The notes beneath the pieces are model-generated. The model made no database searches, had not been told where the DNA came from, and saw only the letters and a program-made list of their open reading frames with translations. From assembly GCF_003626635.1 (NCBI RefSeq), contig NZ_RAZT01000011.1, forward strand, positions 228,343 to 292,342: DNA of 64,000 nt, written 5' to 3'. Shown here piece after piece: positions 8,261 through 15,926 of this stretch (position 1 is the stretch's first letter; the number at the start of each line of letters is the position of its first letter). This stretch comes from Micromonospora musae. GTDB lineage: Bacteria > Actinomycetota > Actinomycetes > Mycobacteriales > Micromonosporaceae. Made by a program: the position numbers and the translations under genes.

Positions 8261-8965
8261 GTGAAGCTCTCGATCCTCATGCCCGTATACAACGAGGAAG
8301 ATCGCATCGCGGATGCCCTCAAGCAGGCGCTCGCGGTCGACTACCCGTGCGAGATCGAGCTGGTCGTGGTCGACGACGGCAGCCGTGACGGCACCGCGGA
8401 GGTGCTCGACCGCGCCGACGACCAGCGGGTCCGGGTCATCACCCACCAGCGCAACGCCGGCAAGGGCGCGGCCATCAAGACGGCCGTCGACAACGCCGAG
8501 GGTGAATACATGGTCATCCTCGACGCCGATCTGGAGTACGACCCGCAGGACATCCCCAAGCTGCTCGACCCGGTGCTCGACGGCCGGGCCACGGTGGTCT
8601 ACGGCAACCGCACCTTCGGCAGCCACAGCGCCTACAGCTTCTGGTACGTGATGGGCAACAAGGGCGTCACCATGGCGGCCAACCTGCTCTTCAACTCCTA
8701 CATCGGCGACCTGGAGACCTGCTTCAAGCTGATGCCGGTGTCGCTCTACCGCTCGCTCGACGTCCGCTCCCGTGGCTTCGGGATGGAGGCCGAGGTGACC
8801 GGCAAGCTGCTGCGCCGCCGCATCCGCCCGTACGAGGTGCCGATCAGCTACCGGGCTCGTGGGCGGGAAGAGGGCAAGAAGATCACCTGGAAGGACGGCG
8901 TCGAGGCCATCTGGATCCTCGGCCGCGAGCGCACCCGCCGCCGCTCCTCCGCGGCGTCCCGCTGA
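8261..8965 (+). CDS. Family 2 glycosyltransferase, dolichyl-phosphate-mannose-synthase-like
   Basis: About 234 residues with a GT-A fold: nucleotide-binding SILMPVYNEE at the start, VVVDDGSRDGT, and metal-binding ILDADLEYDPQD. GTG at 8261 is preferred because GGAG lies 6 bases before it; the frame is also open from GTG at 8249. No C-terminal membrane anchor is seen, so it resembles soluble polyprenyl-phosphate mannosyl/glucosyl transferases. Its divergent neighbour is a GT-C membrane protein, which would fit a donor/acceptor pair; that link is inferred. Confidence 0.88.
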   Translation: MKLSILMPVYNEEDRIADALKQALAVDYPCEIELVVVDDGSRDGTAEVLDRADDQRVRVITHQRNAGKGAAIKTAVDNAEGEYMVILDADLEYDPQDIPKLLDPVLDGRATVVYGNRTFGSHSAYSFWYVMGNKGVTMAANLLFNSYIGDLETCFKLMPVSLYRSLDVRSRGFGMEAEVTGKLLRRRIRPYEVPISYRARGREEGKKITWKDGVEAIWILGRERTRRRSSAASR

Positions 8966-9036
8966 CCTGAGAAGCTTCGTCGACCACCACCTCCATACAG
9001 GGCATGGTGGCGGTGCTCGTCGTCGTGCCGGTAGCT

Positions 9037-9062
9037 TTGAGTTGAAGTGAACTTCAACTCAA
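9037..9062. promoter_or_regulatory. SoxR operator upstream of soxR
   Basis: A perfect inverted repeat, TTGAGTTGAAGT-GA-ACTTCAACTCAA, ends 9 bases before the soxR ATG. It has the dyad form of known SoxR boxes (CTCAAG...CTTGAG type). Its place suggests autoregulation, as is usual for MerR-family proteins. Confidence 0.8.
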
Positions 9063-9071
9063 GGCGACGAC

Positions 9072-9545
9072 ATGCACGAGTCCCTGACCATCGGTCAGCT
9101 CTCCGCCCGCAGCGGCGTGGCACCGTCCGCGCTGCGCTTCTACGAACGGCTCGGTCTGATCCACGCCCAGCGGACCGGCGGCAACCAACGCCGCTACGCC
9201 CGCTCCGAGCTGCGACGGGTGGCGTTCATCCGGATCTCCCAGCAGGTCGGCATCTCCCTCGACGAGATCCGCGCGGCCCTCGACTCGCTGCCCGCCTCGC
9301 GTACCCCGACGGCCTCGGACTGGGCGCGGCTCTCCAGCGTCTGGCGCGAGCGGCTCAACGAGCGGATCCGGCTGATGACCAAGCTCCGCGACGACCTGGA
9401 CAGCTGCATCGGCTGCGGTTGCCTGTCGTTGCAGCGCTGCGCCCTCTACAACCCGGGCGACAGCCTGGGCGGTGAGGGGCCGGGTGCCCGACTGGTGCTG
9501 CCGCGCACCGAAGGAGAGCCGGAGGTCGACGTCAGGGCGTCGTGA
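9072..9545 (+). CDS. soxR: Redox-sensitive transcriptional activator SoxR
   Basis: 157 residues, the usual SoxR length. MerR-type winged helix at the start (TIGQLSARSGVAPSALRFYERLGLI), a dimerisation helix, then the [2Fe-2S] cluster motif C112-x2-C115-x-C117-x5-C123. All four Cys are present, so the redox switch should work. SoxR in actinomycetes answers to redox-active compounds rather than superoxide alone. The 3' end overlaps the convergent oxidoreductase gene by 14 bases. That enzyme is a plausible target, but no SoxR box is seen at its own start. Confidence 0.95.
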   Translation: MHESLTIGQLSARSGVAPSALRFYERLGLIHAQRTGGNQRRYARSELRRVAFIRISQQVGISLDEIRAALDSLPASRTPTASDWARLSSVWRERLNERIRLMTKLRDDLDSCIGCGCLSLQRCALYNPGDSLGGEGPGARLVLPRTEGEPEVDVRAS

Positions 9546-10506
9546 GCACGATCTTGCCGAAGTGATCGCCCTCGACCAGCCGGTGCGCCTCGGCGGCGGC
9601 CGTCATCGGCAGGCGGCGCTCGACGATCGGTCGGATCCGGCCCGCCTCGACCAGTGGCCACACCTCGTCCCGTACGCCCCAGGCGATCGTCGCCTTCTCC
9701 GCCACCGGCCGCGACCGCAGGGTGGTCGCCGTGATCGTGGCCCGCTTGGTCATCAGCGCGCCGAGGTCCAGCTCGGCCTTGCGCCCGCCCTGGAGGCCGA
9801 TCACCGCGAGCCGACCGCCGGTGGCGAGCGCCGCGACGTTCCGCGCCAGGTAGCCGGCGCCCATGATGTCGAGGATGACGTCGGCACCCCGACCGTCGGT
9901 GAAGCGCCGAACCTCCTCGACGAAGTCCTGCTCGGGGTAGTCGATGGCGTGCGCGGCGCCCAACTCCCGCAGCCGGTCGTGCTTCGCGGCCCGCGCGGTC
10001 ACCAGCACGGTGGCGTCGAGGGCCGCGCCGAGCTGGATCGCGAACGTGCCGATTCCGCTGCCGCCGCCGTGCACGAGCAGCGTCTCGCCGGAGCGCAGCT
10101 CCGCGAGCTGCACCATGTTCGACCAGACCGTGCAGGCCACCTCGGGCAGCGCGGCGGCGTCGACGAGGTCGACGCCGACCGGCACCGGCAGCAGCTGACC
10201 GGAGGGCACGGCCACCCGCTCGGCGTACCCGCCGCCGGCCAGCAGCGCGCAGACCTCCTGGCCGACCTCCCAGTCGGTCACGTCGGACCCGATGGCGCTG
10301 ATCACGCCGGAGCACTCCAACCCGGGGTACGCGGGCGCGCCCGGCGGCGGAGGATAGTGCCCCTGCCGTTGCAGCAGGTCGGCCCGGTTCACCGCGCTGG
10401 CCCGTACGTCGATCACCACCTCGCGGGGGCCGGGCTCGGGATCGGGCACCTCGGCCCAGACCAGTGCTTCGGGGCCGCCAGGTTCCGAAATGGTGATCGC
10501 GTGCAT
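9532..10506 (-). CDS. NAD(P)H quinone oxidoreductase, zinc-independent MDR family
   Basis: 324 residues, the standard length. It has the quinone-reductase signature (VRASAVNRADLLQRQGHYPPPP) and a Rossmann motif GGGSGIGTFAIQLG, and it lacks the Cys/His zinc ligands of alcohol dehydrogenases. The sequence resembles the PIG3/TP53I3 group of quinone reductases. It reduces quinones with NAD(P)H in the cytosol. Convergent and overlapping with soxR. Confidence 0.92.
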   Translation of the reverse strand: MHAITISEPGGPEALVWAEVPDPEPGPREVVIDVRASAVNRADLLQRQGHYPPPPGAPAYPGLECSGVISAIGSDVTDWEVGQEVCALLAGGGYAERVAVPSGQLLPVPVGVDLVDAAALPEVACTVWSNMVQLAELRSGETLLVHGGGSGIGTFAIQLGAALDATVLVTARAAKHDRLRELGAAHAIDYPEQDFVEEVRRFTDGRGADVILDIMGAGYLARNVAALATGGRLAVIGLQGGRKAELDLGALMTKRATITATTLRSRPVAEKATIAWGVRDEVWPLVEAGRIRPIVERRLPMTAAAEAHRLVEGDHFGKIVLTTP

Positions 10507-10713
10507 GGCCCAGTCTTACCCGATCCGTCCCGCCCTCCACGCGCCGGCCGGAAGTCTCGGCCCTCGCACCGTTTGCGCGCCGGGATCGGAAGGCAGCCGC
10601 CGCAGGGTGGACGGCAGCATTTCCGGTACGCCGGCGGCGCTGCGGCCCTCAGTCGTTCCGGACGGTCGTCATGGCAGACTAGGCACGGCCGCGCGCCTCT
10701 GGTTCGCGGCTCA

Positions 10714-10803
10714 GGAGGGTTCGCCTAGTGGCCGATGGCGCTGGTCTTGAAAACCGGTAAGGGGGCAACCTCTTCGTGGGTTCGAATCCCACACCCTCCG
10801 CCA
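10714..10803 (+). tRNA. tRNA-Ser (anticodon TGA)
   Basis: 90 nt with encoded CCA. Acceptor stem GGAGGGT pairs with ACCCTCC, discriminator G, anticodon loop CTTGAAA, a long variable arm as in class II tRNAs, and T-arm GTGGGTTCGAATCCCAC. Its 3' part is duplicated at 11838-11857, so it served as an integration site. Confidence 0.96.
10772..10791. repeat. Attachment-site half inside tRNA-Ser
   Basis: The 20 bases CTTCGTGGGTTCGAATCCCA inside the tRNA recur exactly at 11838-11857. Together they bracket a 1.07-kb segment with one gene, as attL and attR of an integrated element would. Confidence 0.7.
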
Positions 10804-10820
10804 ACCCGAGCAGCAAAACC

Positions 10821-10858
10821 GCCCTCTGACCAGCGGCAGCGCAGCGCCGGTCAGGGGC
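10821..10858. terminator. Hairpin downstream of tRNA-Ser
   Basis: GCCCTCTGACC pairs with GGTCAGGGGC (one bulge) around a 17-nt loop. A related hairpin with the same GACCAGCG core follows the right attachment copy at 11884-11917. Confidence 0.55.
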
Positions 10859-10983
10859 GCGCATGACTTGCGGGAGTTCGGGTGTCACCCACGAAATCCT
10901 GCTAGCCTGAACACCGCAGGATGCCTTCGGGCTCCCGCGCCCGCCTTGAGGCCCGCTCACGCGGGCCTCTCGTGCATCCAGGG

Positions 10984-11694
10984 TCAGCGTTGGTTGGCCA
11001 TCGGATTCCAACAGTGCGAGTGGTAGCGCCGAGGCTCGACGAGCGCCCACAGCTGCTCGTTGATCACGGCGGCCCGCGGGTCGGTGCCCGGGATGTCGAG
11101 CCGTTGGAACAGGAACGTCACCAGGTCGACGGCCTGAACCAGCCGGCTCGCGTGAGACGGCGCGAAGTGAAGCGTGTCGACGATCCGGGTCAGCTTCCGC
11201 GACCGGTACCCGCCGGTGCCCGACACCCGGTAACGGTCGAGGTCAGCCCGATGGCCGGCCTGGTCGTGCACCTCATCGGCGATCACTAGCGCGTACTCCT
11301 CCCGGGAGGCGGCGTACCCGTCGACGCGCTCCAGCACGTGCGACAGCACCACCTCGTGCGCCGGCCTCGGATAGGCGTACCGCTTGACCAGCTGCTCCCG
11401 TTTCACCCCGCGCAGGGTGATCGCGACATCCTCCTGCGCGCCGATCGCCGCCATCGCGGCCTTGTAGACCGCGATTCGCGCGCGGGGCGGAACACCCGTC
11501 CATCCCTTGCGACCGTGGAAGATGTCGTAGCCGTGCAACTCAACGTCGACCGGCACGCCGAACGTCTTCACGGCGTCGGCCACCACGGCGTCGAGGGCCT
11601 CGCTAAGCGGGATAGCCGCAGCGTCGGGCACCATCAGCGCACCAATCCAGTAGACCCGCGCGGTGAAGGATTCGTCGACGTACGTGAGCAGCAC
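10984..11694 (-). CDS. DUF3800 protein in a tRNA-bounded scar
   Basis: 236 residues, GTG start. The sequence matches the DUF3800 pattern: N-terminal LTYVDES, then HGYDIFHG, VIADEVHD and C-terminal HFAPSHASRLVQAVDLVTFLFQR. The spaced Asp/Glu residues suggest a metal-dependent RNase H-like fold, but no activity is firmly known for the family as I recall it. DUF3800 genes are common on mobile elements. Here it is the only gene between two copies of the tRNA-Ser 3' end, which supports acquisition by site-specific integration. Confidence 0.82.
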   Translation of the reverse strand: MLLTYVDESFTARVYWIGALMVPDAAAIPLSEALDAVVADAVKTFGVPVDVELHGYDIFHGRKGWTGVPPRARIAVYKAAMAAIGAQEDVAITLRGVKREQLVKRYAYPRPAHEVVLSHVLERVDGYAASREEYALVIADEVHDQAGHRADLDRYRVSGTGGYRSRKLTRIVDTLHFAPSHASRLVQAVDLVTFLFQRLDIPGTDPRAAVINEQLWALVEPRRYHSHCWNPMANQR

Positions 11695-11837
11695 GAGGCG
11701 AGACTACGACCAATGTGTCGTCCTAGCGCGCACCCTGCGTGCAATCGCAGTCACAACATGTCGCCACGCGCTGGCGTGCCCGCCGCGCTCGGCTAGGTCT
11801 CGCCGTAATAGCCCTCCTCGTGCCGAGCAGCAGGGGG

Positions 11838-11857
11838 CTTCGTGGGTTCGAATCCCA
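11838..11857. repeat. Attachment-site copy (tRNA-Ser 3' fragment)
   Basis: Exact 20-bp copy of tRNA positions 10772-10791, followed by a degraded acceptor end (TACTCCGCC against CACCCTCCGCCA). It is too short to be a tRNA gene and marks the far end of the DUF3800 segment. Confidence 0.75.
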
Positions 11858-11883
11858 TACTCCGCCCTGTCAGCAGTACGAAC

Positions 11884-11917
11884 GCCTCCTGACCAGCGCG
11901 AACGCCGGTCAGGAGGC
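11884..11917. terminator. Terminator hairpin after the methyltransferase gene
   Basis: Perfect 11-bp stem GCCTCCTGACC / GGTCAGGAGGC with a 12-nt loop, 8 bases beyond the end of the minus-strand methyltransferase gene. Confidence 0.7.
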
Positions 11918-11925
11918 GGTGGTGC

Positions 11926-12684
11926 TCAGCGCCGTTCGAGTGTGAGCAGCGGCTCGGCGAAGACGGGCGCCGGCGTGTCGGGGTCCGCGGCGACGACCTG
12001 CTCCAGCCGGCGGAAGCCGGCCGCCAGGTCGTCGGGGCCGAGCTGCCCGAAGAACGAGAGGGTACGCAGACGCAGCCGCGCGAGCATGTCGCCGTAGCTG
12101 CCCACGGAGGGCTCGGTGACCGTGCCGAAGCCGGTGACGCGCCAGCCGATCGACGTGAACATCGCGATGACCTCGTGCAGCGGCTGGAAGAGCGCGGCGT
12201 CCACCTCGTAACCGCGGGGGAAATGCTCCAGCCACCAGGGCCGGGGGTGGTGGTCGCGGAAGTTGCCGCGCAGCAGCAGCCGCCCGCCGGGTTTGAGCAC
12301 CCGGGTCAGCTCCCGGGCTGCCTGCGGCTTGTCCTTCACGTGGTGCCAGGACAGGAACATGAGCGCGTAGTCGGCGCTGCCGGACGGCACGGGCAGCTCC
12401 TCGGCGGCGCCGGCCAGATAACGCACGTCGGGGTGCGCGGAGTGCGCCTGTGCGATCTCGCGCATGCGGGTCGCCGGTTCGATGCCGGTGACCGGCCCGA
12501 ACGCTTCCGCCAGCGCGGGGGTGAACCTTCCGGTCCCGGAGCCGACGTCCAGCCCCGCCAGGGGACGCCGCTCGGGGAGCACCGCCGCGAAGGCGTCGAT
12601 CCATACCTGCGTCTGCTGGGCGGTCAGCGCCCGGCCACGCGCGTAGTCCTGGTACTGCTCGGTGTCGTAGTCGATCGACCTCAT
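11926..12684 (-). CDS. Class I SAM-dependent methyltransferase
   Basis: 252 residues. ATG at 12684 follows a very strong ribosome-binding site (GGAGGTGCG). Motif I GLDVGSGTGRFTPALA binds SAM; the acidic residue of motif II is in VTGIEPATRM; LSWHH and LKPGGRLLLRGNF match later Methyltransf_11-type motifs. The substrate is probably small but unknown. An inverted repeat 38 bases upstream (12722-12748) may be an operator. Confidence 0.88.
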   Translation of the reverse strand: MRSIDYDTEQYQDYARGRALTAQQTQVWIDAFAAVLPERRPLAGLDVGSGTGRFTPALAEAFGPVTGIEPATRMREIAQAHSAHPDVRYLAGAAEELPVPSGSADYALMFLSWHHVKDKPQAARELTRVLKPGGRLLLRGNFRDHHPRPWWLEHFPRGYEVDAALFQPLHEVIAMFTSIGWRVTGFGTVTEPSVGSYGDMLARLRLRTLSFFGQLGPDDLAAGFRRLEQVVAADPDTPAPVFAEPLLTLERR

Positions 12685-12721
12685 CGCACCTCCAGCGTCG
12701 ACCGGGCGACGAGGGTGTCGT

Positions 12722-12748
12722 CCCGATATATCAAGCCGATACATCGGG
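12722..12748. promoter_or_regulatory. Operator-like inverted repeat upstream of the methyltransferase gene
   Basis: CCCGATATATC-AAGCC-GATACATCGGG has 11-bp arms with one mismatch and is far more AT-rich than its surroundings. No regulator gene lies beside it, so the binding protein is unknown. Confidence 0.55.
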
Positions 12749-12800
12749 ACAGTATTTGTCGTTGCTTCGCCCCACAAGCCCCACGAGGGGTCGGAGCGCG

Positions 12801-13952
12801 CTACCGGGCGGTGGTGACCACGACCGGCCAGCGCCGCCAGACGGCGACGTGCACCACCACCCCGAGGGCGAGGTAGTTCAGCGCGGCGAGCGCCACCCAC
12901 CCGTCGGCGGTGGTCCGGGTCCAGTCGATCCCCCGGGCGTACGCCGACAGCGCCAGGTACAGCGCCGCGGCGACGAGAGCCACCACCGGCAGGACGGTGA
13001 GCTGCCGGACGCCGGTGCCCGGTCGCGCCGTCGGCCAGCCGTCGAAGAGCATGGAGACCAGCAGCGCCCCGGCGATCACCGTGCCGGCGATGGCGTTGAT
13101 CAGGTCCACGTCGCCACCGGTCGCCCACCAGAGCAGGGCGAAGCTGACCGCGGTACCGATCACGACCGCTGCGTTACGGGCCGCGAGCCGCAGCCCCGGT
13201 CGCCGCATCCGGGTGAAGGGCCAGCCGCGCAGGGCCACGAAGAGCAGCACCTGCCAGACGCCGAGGACGAGCAGCACCGCGCTGTACGCCGCGACCGGCA
13301 CCGGCCCGCCCGGATTTCGCAGCCGCTGGGCGTGCCGCACCGCGGCAGGTACGTCGTCCAGGTTCACCAGGAGCAGGTACGCGACCACCGCGATCACTAG
13401 CGACACGACCAGCGCGACGACGCCGCCCCGGAACCAGCCGAGCCTGCGGATCGGCCAGCCCTCGCAGACCAGTGTCAGGTGCAGGATGATCGTGAACGCT
13501 GCCGCGCCCAGCGCGAGCGTCACCGGGAAGGTCGGCGGATGTCCCGGGCCGGGGTCGGGGTAGAAGATGCCGCGCAGGTCGACCCGGCTGGTCACGGCCT
13601 GCCCGAGGATGGTCGCCAGCACCGCGCCGACGGCGATGAGGACGGTGTCGGTGATCCCGGACCAGCCCGGCCGGAGCCGGCTGCCCGGCCAGTCCTGCCA
13701 CCAGAACGCGACCGTCGCGATCATCGGCAGCGCGAAGGTCGTCAGGGGCCCGAGCACCAGCAGCGTCGCCTCCACGGCGCCGAGCGCGTTGGCGAGCAGG
13801 AAGAAGAACGGTACGACGAAGGTCAGCCCGGCCAGGCCGAGGGTCGGCTGGCTACCCGAGGGCTGGGCGGGCAGGTGCGGGCCGGGGTGCCGCTGTGCCG
13901 CGCCAGGATCTTCCGACCCACCTGCCCGAGTCATCTTCGGTGTCCATCGCAT
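12801..13952 (-). CDS. Polytopic membrane protein of unknown function
   Basis: Up to 383 residues with about ten hydrophobic helices (for example LAGLTFVVPFFFLLANALG and AAFTIILHLTLVCEGWPI). A recurring EGWP / DGWP / RGWPFTR motif appears in the cytosolic or outer loops. No catalytic or transporter signature is recognised. The start may be 13952 or an ATG 18 bases later; neither has a good ribosome-binding site. Function not assigned. Confidence 0.75.
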   Translation of the reverse strand: MRWTPKMTRAGGSEDPGAAQRHPGPHLPAQPSGSQPTLGLAGLTFVVPFFFLLANALGAVEATLLVLGPLTTFALPMIATVAFWWQDWPGSRLRPGWSGITDTVLIAVGAVLATILGQAVTSRVDLRGIFYPDPGPGHPPTFPVTLALGAAAFTIILHLTLVCEGWPIRRLGWFRGGVVALVVSLVIAVVAYLLLVNLDDVPAAVRHAQRLRNPGGPVPVAAYSAVLLVLGVWQVLLFVALRGWPFTRMRRPGLRLAARNAAVVIGTAVSFALLWWATGGDVDLINAIAGTVIAGALLVSMLFDGWPTARPGTGVRQLTVLPVVALVAAALYLALSAYARGIDWTRTTADGWVALAALNYLALGVVVHVAVWRRWPVVVTTAR

Positions 13953-14068
13953 TCGCCGGCCGCGCGCTCGACCACCCGGTCCGGGTCGCCGCGCACGAGG
14001 AGGCGACCGCGAAACCAGACTTTACCGAGGTCAGCGGCGTGGAATGCGGGGTTCGCGGACGCGCGGGG

Positions 14069-14227
14069 TCACTCCTGCGCCTCGGTCTCGCGACGCTGCT
14101 CACGGATTTTCTCCTCGGCCAGTCGCTGGACGGCGCGGCGGCGCTCCTCGGCGATCGCCCGCTCGTCCGGCCGGTGCCGGAGGGCGGTCACGACCGCTGC
14201 GAAGAAGTCACGCCACATGCTGGTCAA
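14069..14227 (-). CDS. Small charged protein, 52 aa
   Basis: A TTG start at 14227 lies 7 bases after AGGAG; an ATG three codons in is the alternative. The chain begins MWRDFFAAVVTALRHRPDE and ends in a strongly charged helix (EERRRAVQRLAEEKIREQR). Unknown function. It could be a short amphipathic/coiled-coil protein like many uncharacterised actinobacterial small proteins. Confidence 0.55.
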   Translation of the reverse strand: MTSMWRDFFAAVVTALRHRPDERAIAEERRRAVQRLAEEKIREQRRETEAQE

Positions 14228-14373
14228 GAGTTTTCTCCTGGGAGGTTTGCCTACAACCAACGGTAGTGAGCCGAACGTCGCATCCGCACCTGCCGCTTCC
14301 GCTCGATTGCCGCGACGGGGCAGGGTAAGAAGATCACAGGACGTTCGCGCGCACGTCGGAAGGACGCGTCTCG

Positions 14374-14913
14374 ATGACCTTGGAACGACCGATCGCCCCG
14401 GACCCGTACGAACTGCTGCCGACCGTGCCGTCGTTCACGCTGACCAGCGACGACGTGCAGAACGGCGAGCCGATGGACGTACGGCACACGCACCCGAGCA
14501 TGGGCGGTGAAAACCTCTCCCCGCAGCTCACCTGGTCGGACTTCCCGGCCGAGACCAAGAGCTTCACGGTGACCTGCTACGACCCCGACGCCCCGACGGG
14601 CAGCGGTTTCTGGCACTGGGTGCTGGTCAACGTGCCGGCCGGGGTCACCCAGCTGCCGCGGGGCGCGGGTGGCGGCACGGGTGCCGATCTCGGCGGGGCC
14701 TTCTCGGTCCGCAACGACTACGGCGAGCAGGGCTACGGCGGCGCCGCCCCGCCGAGTGGCGACCGGCCGCACCGGTACGTCTTCGCGGTGCACGCCCTGG
14801 ACGTGGACCGCCTGGACCTGACCCCGGACGCCACCCCCGCGTACGTCGGCTTCAACCTGGCCTTCCACACCCTGGCCCGAGCGGTGATCCGCCCGACGTA
14901 CCAGAGCAAGTGA
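14374..14913 (+). CDS. YbhB/YbcL-type PEBP (Raf kinase inhibitor-like) protein
   Basis: 179 residues. Family motifs are in order: SPQLTWSDFP, the ligand-pocket CYDPDAPTGSGFWHWVLVNVP (with D, P and H residues), and GYGGAAPPSGDRPHRYVFAVHALD. PEBPs are soluble and bind anionic ligands; the bacterial role is unclear. Single gene; a ribosome-binding site (GGAAGGA) lies before the ATG, and a strong terminator follows. Confidence 0.93.
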   Translation: MTLERPIAPDPYELLPTVPSFTLTSDDVQNGEPMDVRHTHPSMGGENLSPQLTWSDFPAETKSFTVTCYDPDAPTGSGFWHWVLVNVPAGVTQLPRGAGGGTGADLGGAFSVRNDYGEQGYGGAAPPSGDRPHRYVFAVHALDVDRLDLTPDATPAYVGFNLAFHTLARAVIRPTYQSK

Positions 14914-14923
14914 GCTGAGCCGG

Positions 14924-14987
14924 CCCTCCCCGTGCTCCCGTCGTGGCCCCGCGACGCGGGACCGCGGACCCGGGAGCACGGGGAGGG
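14924..14987. terminator. Strong terminator hairpin, 17-bp stem
   Basis: CCCTCCCCGTGCTCCCG pairs perfectly with CGGGAGCACGGGGAGGG, 10 bases after the PEBP stop and 18 bases before the end of the convergent methyltransferase gene. Bidirectional by position. Confidence 0.8.
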
Positions 14988-15005
14988 AGCGCCGAGCGGG
15001 CGGAG

Positions 15006-15716
15006 TCAGGCCGGTACGCGCGCCACGGCGAAGACGGACTGCCCGAACGGCGGACGGGCCAGCTGCTCGGCGGCCTTCGTCGCCGGGAGCACGAGCGTGT
15101 CGTAGATCTTGACCATCGGGCCCTCCTTCGGCATCAGCCGGAAGACCTTGGTGGCCATGAAGTAGCCGAGCAGGCCGAGCGCGTTCGCGTAGTGCATCTT
15201 CTCGACGGTCAGCCCGGCCTCGGTCATCGCCGCCGCGAGCGTCTTCTTCGTGTACCGGCGGACGTGGCCCGTGGCGATGTCCGCGGGGCTCATGGCGAAC
15301 TGGAAGGCCGGCACGATGATGATGACCGCGCCGCCGGGCCGGACCAGCTCACGCATGCTGCTCAGCGCGAGCACGTGGTCCTCGATGTGCTCGAGCACGT
15401 TGTACGAGACCGCCGCGCTGTAGCTGCCCCGCTCCGAGTGCGGCAGCAGCATCTCCCGAACGTCGATGTTCGGCTGGTCGGAGAGGCGCTCCTTCAGCCG
15501 GACCAGGCGGTCCGGGTCCGCCTCCGTAGCGGTGAACCGGGGCGCGTGCTCGGCCCACTCCAACGCGTAGTCGCCCAGCCCGCTGCCGATCTCGATCGGA
15601 TCGTCGCCCAGGTACGGCACGGCCAGCTCGACGAACCAGCGGCGGTGATTGACCGCGGTCGCGAGACCCTCCAGCACCTCGGACTGGACGCGCTGATCAC
15701 CAGTGATTTCTGCCAT
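15006..15716 (-). CDS. SAM-dependent methyltransferase, Methyltransf_11/UbiE-like
   Basis: 236 residues from the ATG at 15716, preceded by GAGGAA. The SAM site is PIEIGSGLGDYALEWAEH with ATEADPDRL; SYNVLEHIEDH and VRPGGAVIIIVPAFQF follow. The GHVRRYTKKTLAAAMTEAG stretch is common in methyltransferases of sugar/polysaccharide clusters. It diverges from a large membrane protein that resembles a glycosyltransferase, so both may act on an envelope glycan. That is inference. Confidence 0.88.
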   Translation of the reverse strand: MAEITGDQRVQSEVLEGLATAVNHRRWFVELAVPYLGDDPIEIGSGLGDYALEWAEHAPRFTATEADPDRLVRLKERLSDQPNIDVREMLLPHSERGSYSAAVSYNVLEHIEDHVLALSSMRELVRPGGAVIIIVPAFQFAMSPADIATGHVRRYTKKTLAAAMTEAGLTVEKMHYANALGLLGYFMATKVFRLMPKEGPMVKIYDTLVLPATKAAEQLARPPFGQSVFAVARVPA

Positions 15717-15926
15717 GCGTCGATTCCTCACGGTATGAACTCGACCCGCGCCTGGACCGACAGAGTGAATCATCCGCGCGGACGGCAGAAGAATCGGGGG
15801 AACCTGATGGCCGAATTGCGGTCGGGGGTGGCGCGTGATCGGCGGTCGGCGAACCCGGCACATAGTACGGCAGTACCCCGAAACGTGCCACGTGCACGTC
15901 TTACGCTGACTACGCTCCGAATTGTT

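Noticed and set aside
11838..11867. A second tRNA-Ser gene
   Set aside because: Only the T-arm and part of the acceptor are present; D-arm and anticodon arm are missing, so it is an attachment-site copy.
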